Assembly: GCA_031274715.1 (NCBI GenBank)
Contig: JAISPT010000064.1
Location: forward strand, 1 to 17,989
Direction: 5' to 3'
DNA: 17,989 bases
From: Azonexus sp.
Lineage (GTDB): Bacteria > Pseudomonadota > Gammaproteobacteria > Burkholderiales > Rhodocyclaceae
Shown: positions 13,981 to 17,989 of the stretch, in pieces
Numbering within the stretch: the stretch's first letter is position 1
Layout of the letters: the number at the start of each line of letters is the position of its first letter
Program-made: the position numbers and the translations under genes
The notes under the pieces: model-generated
Told to the model about the DNA's origin: nothing
The model's database searches: none
The model's input: only the letters and a program-made list of their open reading frames with translations

Positions 13981-14984
13981 TACAGCTTGTTCGGATCGAA
14001 ATTAGTGGCTTGATAGACGGCGTCGATCGTCTCCTTGCCGACACGGCTTTCCATCTTCTTGTGCACCGGGACCAGCGCCTTCTTGAAGGCGGTGCGCTCA
14101 GCGACGGTCGGCACGTACACCGCAGTCTTGCCGCTCTTCTTCACCTGCTCCAGCGCGGTATCGTTCTCGATCTTGGCGATCTGGTTGGCGTAGCGGGTCG
14201 CCTGCACCATGGCCTCTTCGAGTTGCTTGCGGATATCGGTCGGCAAGCCGTCCCAGAATTTCTTGTTGACGATGACGGCGTACCCCAGGTAACCGTGGTC
14301 GGTGATGGCCAGATGCTTCTGCACTTCGTGCATCTTCTGGGTATATAGATTGGAGATCGGGTTCTCGGTGCCGTCCACGACGCCCGTCTGCAGCGCCTGG
14401 TAGACCTCGGAGAAGGCCATCATCTGCGGCAGCGCCTTCAGGGCACGAACCTGCTCTTCAAGCACCTTGGAGGACTGGATGCGCAGCTTCTTGCCGCGCA
14501 GGTCGTCCGGAGTCTTGATCGGGGTGTTCGCCGAGAACGACTTGAAGCCGTTGTCCCAGAAGGCCAAACCGATGATGCCCTTGGGCTCAAGCTTGGCCAG
14601 CAGTTGCTTGCCGACCGGGCCGGCGGTGACCTTGTGCAGGTCGTCGTAGCCATCGAAGATGTACGGCAGGTCGAAGACCTCGAACTCACGCACGCCCAGC
14701 GGGCCGAACTTGGCCAACGATGGAGCCAGCATCTGGACAGCGCCCAGTTGCAGCGCTTCCATTTCTTCCTTGTCCTTGTACAGCGTCGAGTTGGCATAGA
14801 CCTCGACCTTGACCTTACCCTTGGTCAGCTCGGCGGCTTTCTCGGCGAAGAACTCGGCTGCTTTGCCCTTCGGCGTGTCGTTGGCGACGACGTGGCTGAA
14901 CTTGATGACAATCGGCTGTTGCGCAAAGGCGCCCAGCGACAAGGCGCCGGCAAATAGCGCAACCAGCAGCTTGGATAGTTTCAT
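13980..14984 (-). CDS. dctP: TRAP C4-dicarboxylate transporter, periplasmic solute-binding protein DctP
   Basis: Periplasmic receptor that captures the dicarboxylate and hands it to DctQM. The 334 residues start with a Sec signal peptide (KLSKLL... AFA, cleaved after about residue 21). The mature DctP fold shows VIKFSHVVANDTPKG (26-40), EVYANSTLYKDKEEMEALQLG (61-81), the ligand-binding strand KKLRIQSS with R168 as the expected carboxylate-binding arginine, and VVDGTENPISN (202-212). The frame stays open to 15302, but the ATG at 14984 has GGAGGAG four bases upstream and gives the signal peptide. It is the first gene of dctPQM and is divergent from the sensor kinase gene, which probably controls it. 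Confidence 0.96.
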   Translation of the reverse strand: MKLSKLLVALFAGALSLGAFAQQPIVIKFSHVVANDTPKGKAAEFFAEKAAELTKGKVKVEVYANSTLYKDKEEMEALQLGAVQMLAPSLAKFGPLGVREFEVFDLPYIFDGYDDLHKVTAGPVGKQLLAKLEPKGIIGLAFWDNGFKSFSANTPIKTPDDLRGKKLRIQSSKVLEEQVRALKALPQMMAFSEVYQALQTGVVDGTENPISNLYTQKMHEVQKHLAITDHGYLGYAVIVNKKFWDGLPTDIRKQLEEAMVQATRYANQIAKIENDTALEQVKKSGKTAVYVPTVAERTAFKKALVPVHKKMESRVGKETIDAVYQATNFDPNKL

Positions 14985-14988
14985 TTTT

Positions 14989-14995
14989 CTCCTCC
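14989..14995 (-). promoter_or_regulatory. Strong ribosome binding site of dctP
   Basis: GGAGGAG on the minus strand, followed by AAAA and then the ATG at 14984. This near-ideal site fits the high expression expected of a binding protein and fixes the start. Confidence 0.75.
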
Positions 14996-15066
14996 AGAGT
15001 GAATGCGTCACACCTATCGAAATTGCGACGACTTGAAGTATCAGGAAAGACATCATTACCGCGTAT

Positions 15067-15093
15067 TGTGGTTTTCCACAGTCGACAATGTGG
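15067..15093. promoter_or_regulatory. Possible regulator-binding palindrome in the dctP/dctS divergent region
   Basis: TGTGG-TTTT-CCACA (15067-15080) is a 5-bp inverted repeat, and a further TGTGG occurs 22 bases on (15089-15093), about two helical turns. It sits 83 bp or more ahead of the dctP start, in the gap shared with the divergent kinase gene, where a DctR dimer could act. No convincing -35/-10 pair or sigma-54 -24/-12 pair was found in either direction. Pattern only. Confidence 0.3.
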
Positions 15094-15141
15094 AACGCCG
15101 CCATGGAAAACGCCAAACCAACGTGGAGTACCATTTCCGCA

Positions 15142-17127
15142 ATGCAGCCCACCACCCCCACTCCCGCCAGCAATACCCGCCACCTGCCGTGGCTGCTGGC
15201 CCTACCCAAGCTCGGCATCGTCCTGCTGCTGGCCACCCTGCTGGTGCTGCTCTGGCTGCTGCGCAACAACGAAGCCGAGGAAGAGCGGACAGCCCTGATC
15301 AAGGACGTGCTGTGGCTGGAGCAGAACCTGCGCTTTCACTTGAACGGCAACGAAGAACAGCTGCAACAACTGGCCACCGACATGGCGGCCCAAGTCGAGG
15401 CGGCGGAGATTTTTCGGCCGCGCGCCGCCCATCTGCTGAAAACGCGGCCGGAAATCGCTCAACTACTCTGGCTTGGCCCGCAGCACCACCTGCACGACGC
15501 TCTGCCGAGCGGCTCGCTGCCGGCGGACGACAGCAAATTGCCGCTGTCGTCGATCGCCGATCACTACTTCGAGACCGCCAGCCGGCTCGGTAAACCAGTC
15601 TACAGCGATCCCTATTTCACGCCCGCCGGGCACGCCGAGGTTGCCCTGCTCGCACCGATCGTCAGCGAGCACCGACTGATCGGCATGCTGGTCGCCGTTT
15701 ATCCGCTCGATGCCCTGCTCAACAACCTTGTTCCCTGGTGGTTCACCGAAAAATACCAAGTCACCATCGTCGACAACAGCGACCTCCAGTACGCGACCAA
15801 AACCCATATCGCAGGCAATCCCAGCCAGAGCTACCAGATTCCCCTGGAGCCGCCGGGTTACGGCCTGAAGCTCAAAGTCAGCAGCTACTCGAGTCCAGGC
15901 AACTCGTTGCAGCGCCTGCTGACGATGGCCATCATCGTGCTCGGCACCGGCGTCTTCTGGAGTCTGTGGGCAGTCCGCGACTTGATGAAGAAACGCAGCC
16001 GGGCCGAAGAAGCGCTACGGGCCGAGCATGCCTTCCGTACCGCGATGGAAGATTCGCTGACCGTCGGCATGCGGGCGCGTGACCGCGAAGGCCAAATCAT
16101 CTACGTCAATCCAGCCTTCTGCAAGATGACCGGCTTCTCCAGCGAGGAATTGGTCGGCCAGAAGCCACCGATGCCGTACTGGCTGCCGGAACAGATCGAG
16201 GAGACTTTCGCCATACACCGCAACGTGCTGGCCGGCAAAGCCCCATCCGACGGCTTCGAGATCACCTTCCGCCGGCGCAACGGTCAGCGCTTCCACGCCC
16301 TGATCTACGAGGCCCGGTTGATCGACGGCAACGGCCGCCACACTGGCTGGATGGCCTCGGTGCTCGACATCACCGAACGCAAGGCGGCTGAGGAACTGAC
16401 ACGGCAGCAGCACGAGCAACTGCAATTCACCGCCCGCTTGCTGACCATGGGCGAAATGGCCTCAACCCTGGCGCACGAACTGAACCAGCCGCTGGCGGCG
16501 ATCGCCAGCTACAACACTGGCTGTCTGAACCTGCTCGAACGCCCCGACTGCCGCCCCGCCGACATCCAGCCGGCGCTGCACAAGATCGCCGCACAGGCCG
16601 AGCGGGCCGGCCGTATCATCCGCCGGGTGCACGATTTCGTCCGCAAGAGCAAGCCCAAACGCATGGTTTGCGCGCTCGGCGACGTCATCGAGGACAGCCT
16701 CGCCTTCATCGAGGCCGACGCCCATAAGAACCACGTCCGCATCGAGTGCTCGATTCCCGAACTGCCACCGATCGCCATCGATCGCTTGATGCTCGAACAG
16801 GTTCTACTCAACCTGATGCGCAACGGTATAGAGGCGATGAGCGAGACACCCGAGCAACACCGCCTGCTGCGCATCGAGATCGAACTCGGTGCCAGCCAGT
16901 TGCGCATCGGTGTCGCCGACCAGGGCTGCGGCATCAGTTCCGACATCCACGACAAATTGTTCGCCGCCTTTTTCACCACCAAGGCGGAAGGCATGGGTGT
17001 CGGCCTGTCGATCTGCCGCTCGATCATCGAATTTCATCGCGGCCGCCTGTGGGCCGAAGACAACCCGCGCTCGACCACTGGAAGCGGTACGATATTTGTG
17101 TTTACCCTGCCCCTGGAAGCCGCATGA
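15142..17127 (+). CDS. dctS: Sensor histidine kinase, DctS-like (C4-dicarboxylate sensing)
   Basis: Membrane histidine kinase predicted to sense periplasmic dicarboxylates and phosphorylate the adjacent regulator. Numbering from the ATG at 15142 (661 residues): membrane segment 1 at 17-41; a periplasmic sensor of about 215 residues, probably a Cache-type fold as in DctB/DctS (VYSDPYFTPAGHAEVALLAP pattern near 153-172); membrane segment 2 at 258-278; a PAS domain at about 292-415 ending in DITERK; the HisKA H-box with H445 (LAHELNQPLAAIASY); N-box N556-N561 (LLNLMRN); G1 box DQGCGIS from 593; and G2 GMGVGLS at 617-623. The frame is open from 15088, with other ATGs at 15088 and 15103. None has a good Shine-Dalgarno; 15142 is preferred because the upstream codons have poorer GC3 and a Trp-rich, atypical composition. 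The stop overlaps the next gene (ATGA). Confidence 0.9.
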   Translation: MQPTTPTPASNTRHLPWLLALPKLGIVLLLATLLVLLWLLRNNEAEEERTALIKDVLWLEQNLRFHLNGNEEQLQQLATDMAAQVEAAEIFRPRAAHLLKTRPEIAQLLWLGPQHHLHDALPSGSLPADDSKLPLSSIADHYFETASRLGKPVYSDPYFTPAGHAEVALLAPIVSEHRLIGMLVAVYPLDALLNNLVPWWFTEKYQVTIVDNSDLQYATKTHIAGNPSQSYQIPLEPPGYGLKLKVSSYSSPGNSLQRLLTMAIIVLGTGVFWSLWAVRDLMKKRSRAEEALRAEHAFRTAMEDSLTVGMRARDREGQIIYVNPAFCKMTGFSSEELVGQKPPMPYWLPEQIEETFAIHRNVLAGKAPSDGFEITFRRRNGQRFHALIYEARLIDGNGRHTGWMASVLDITERKAAEELTRQQHEQLQFTARLLTMGEMASTLAHELNQPLAAIASYNTGCLNLLERPDCRPADIQPALHKIAAQAERAGRIIRRVHDFVRKSKPKRMVCALGDVIEDSLAFIEADAHKNHVRIECSIPELPPIAIDRLMLEQVLLNLMRNGIEAMSETPEQHRLLRIEIELGASQLRIGVADQGCGISSDIHDKLFAAFFTTKAEGMGVGLSICRSIIEFHRGRLWAEDNPRSTTGSGTIFVFTLPLEAA

Positions 17128-17726
17128 GTACCCCGTGCGTCCATCTGGTCGACGACGACGATGCCATCCGCGACGCCATGGCTTGGCTGTTGCAATCGCG
17201 CGGCATTCCCTGCGCCACCTACGCCTCGGCCGAGAATTTCCTGGCCACCTGGACGCCGATGCTGGCCGGTTGCATCGTACTCGACATGCGCCTGTCCGGC
17301 ATCAGCGGTCTCGACTGCTTCGACCAGTTGCGCGAACGCAACTCACGGCTGCCAGTCATCTTCCTGACCGGCCACGGCGATGTGCCACTGGCTGTGGCAG
17401 CGCTGAAGAAAGGCGCTTTCGACTTCTGCGAGAAGCCATTCAACGGCAACGACCTAGCCTGCCGCATCAGCGAGGCGCTGGCGCTGGACGCCCGCCAGCG
17501 CCTGGCCGACGCCAGCCTCGACTCGGTCAACAGCCGGCTCGCCAGCCTGACCACGCGCGAACGACAGATCATGGAACAAGTGCTGGCCGGCAAGTTCAAC
17601 AAGGTCATCGCCGACGAGCTGAACATCAGCATGCGCACCGTCGAAGTCCACCGCGCCCACATCTTCGACAAGATGCAGGTCAAGACCGCCGTCGAACTGG
17701 CCAATCTGCTCAAGCCGGGCCCATAA
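17124..17726 (+). CDS. dctR: Response regulator, FixJ/LuxR (NarL) type, DctR-like
   Basis: Two-component response regulator that likely activates dctPQM when phosphorylated by the preceding kinase. The 200 residues contain a receiver domain with the acidic pocket D10-D13, phosphoacceptor D54 (CIVLDMRLSG), switch T82 (FLTGHGDV) and K104 (EKPF), and a C-terminal LuxR-type helix-turn-helix (SLTTRERQIMEQVLAGKFNKVIADELNISMRTVEVHRAHI region, about 142-182). This is the FixJ layout of Rhodobacter DctR, not the sigma-54-dependent AAA+ DctD of Rhizobium, so a sigma-70-type target promoter is expected. The ATG overlaps the kinase stop as ATGA. The frame extends upstream to 16746, but that part only shadows the kinase gene. 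Confidence 0.92.
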   Translation: MSTPCVHLVDDDDAIRDAMAWLLQSRGIPCATYASAENFLATWTPMLAGCIVLDMRLSGISGLDCFDQLRERNSRLPVIFLTGHGDVPLAVAALKKGAFDFCEKPFNGNDLACRISEALALDARQRLADASLDSVNSRLASLTTRERQIMEQVLAGKFNKVIADELNISMRTVEVHRAHIFDKMQVKTAVELANLLKPGP

Positions 17727-17744
17727 CCACGGGTCGAGCGCCAG

Positions 17745-17764
17745 CCCCAGGCTTCAGCCTAGGG
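17745..17764 (+). terminator. Hairpin after dctR, possible weak terminator
   Basis: CCCCAGGC (17745-17752), loop TTCA, and GCCTAGGG (17757-17764) form an 8-bp stem with one C-A mismatch; on the opposite strand that position becomes a G-T wobble. It lies 18 bp past the dctR stop. The only T run (TTTTT, 17790-17794) is 25 bases further on, so intrinsic termination is uncertain. The rest of the 144-bp gap up to the next gene shows no other clear signal. Confidence 0.4.
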
Positions 17765-17870
17765 TGACTCACGCTTCCCTAAGCAGCTGTTTTTCGCTAG
17801 CATCCGAAAAGGAATCCAATCGGCCGCTGGTCGCCATTTCCATCCCTGAATCCCCATCCAAGAGGCAAGC

Positions 17871-17989
17871 ATGAGCGAACATATCCACTATGTTACCGAC
17901 AACACATTCGAGGCCGATGTACTGCAGTCGCCGCAGCCCGTGCTCGTCGATTACTGGGCCGAATGGTGCGGCCCATGCAAGATGATCGC
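17871..17989 (+). CDS. trxA: Thioredoxin, 5' part only (cut by the window end)
   Basis: Small cytoplasmic disulfide reductase. Only the first 39 codons are present: MSEHIHYVTDNTFEADVLQ, then PVLVDYWAEWCGPCKMI, with the redox-active pair C33 and C36 in WCGPC. AGAGG lies five bases ahead of the ATG, making the start secure. The gene is separated from dctR by 144 bp and probably has its own promoter in the stretch around 17780-17860, which I could not define. Residues and spacing are those of thioredoxin 1; full length cannot be checked here. Confidence 0.93.
   Translation, partial: MSEHIHYVTDNTFEADVLQSPQPVLVDYWAEWCGPCKMI

Noticed and set aside
14985..15141. Sigma-54 (-24/-12) promoter for dctP
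   Set aside because: TGGC/GG strings exist, but none has GC at the required 10-base spacing from GG, and the regulator lacks the AAA+ domain that sigma-54 activation needs.

Overview
This window is a GC-rich, gene-dense stretch of a proteobacterial chromosome. The block hisS-ispG-rodZ-pilW-rlmN-ndk is typical of Betaproteobacteria. Together with the TRAP dicarboxylate system and the DctS/DctR-type regulators it suggests a member of the Rhodocyclales (Dechloromonas/Azonexus-like). That placement is inferred from gene order and composition, not from a search. All genes are protein-coding; I saw no rRNA, tRNA, CRISPR array or insertion sequence.

Region 1 (1-5843, minus strand): a housekeeping cluster transcribed ndk -> rlmN -> pilW -> rodZ -> ispG -> hisS. 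From rlmN onward the genes are packed with start/stop overlaps (TGATG at pilW, ATGA at rodZ and hisS) or a 6-bp gap, so they probably form one translationally coupled operon. A possible extended -10 element lies in front of ndk. Next comes an uncharacterised membrane-anchored protein (5935-6600, minus).

Region 2 (6746-11109): a molybdenum hydroxylase module. The plus-strand pair at 6746-9525 encodes a two-[2Fe-2S] small subunit and a Tat-exported molybdopterin large subunit of the isoquinoline 1-oxidoreductase (IorAB) type. Converging on it from the minus strand are xdhC and a MocA-like molybdopterin nucleotidyltransferase gene, which would supply and insert the cofactor. The mocA-like gene runs 47 bp into the 3' end of the large-subunit gene. 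No FAD subunit and no cytochrome subunit are present, so substrate and electron acceptor are open. A stand-alone GNAT acetyltransferase (11296-11742) follows.

Region 3 (11775-17764): a C4-dicarboxylate TRAP transporter, dctP-dctQ-dctM (minus strand), with a divergently transcribed sensor kinase and FixJ/LuxR-type response regulator (dctS-dctR, plus strand). The 170-bp dctP-dctQ gap holds two inverted repeats, one of which gives a UUCG-capped hairpin in the transcript. These are likely 3' stabilisers of dctP mRNA or an attenuator that lets the binding protein outnumber the membrane subunits. A perfect 16-bp-stem hairpin closes the operon after dctM. The divergent promoter region carries a short TGTGG/CCACA palindrome that could be a regulator site.

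Region 4 (17871-17989): the 5' end of a thioredoxin gene (WCGPC visible), cut by the window edge.

I found no clear evidence of a wholly new system. The most unusual items are the orphan-substrate molybdenum hydroxylase with its overlapping maturation gene, the structured dctP-dctQ intergenic region, the His/Asp-rich DctQ tail and the uncharacterised protein upstream of iorA.
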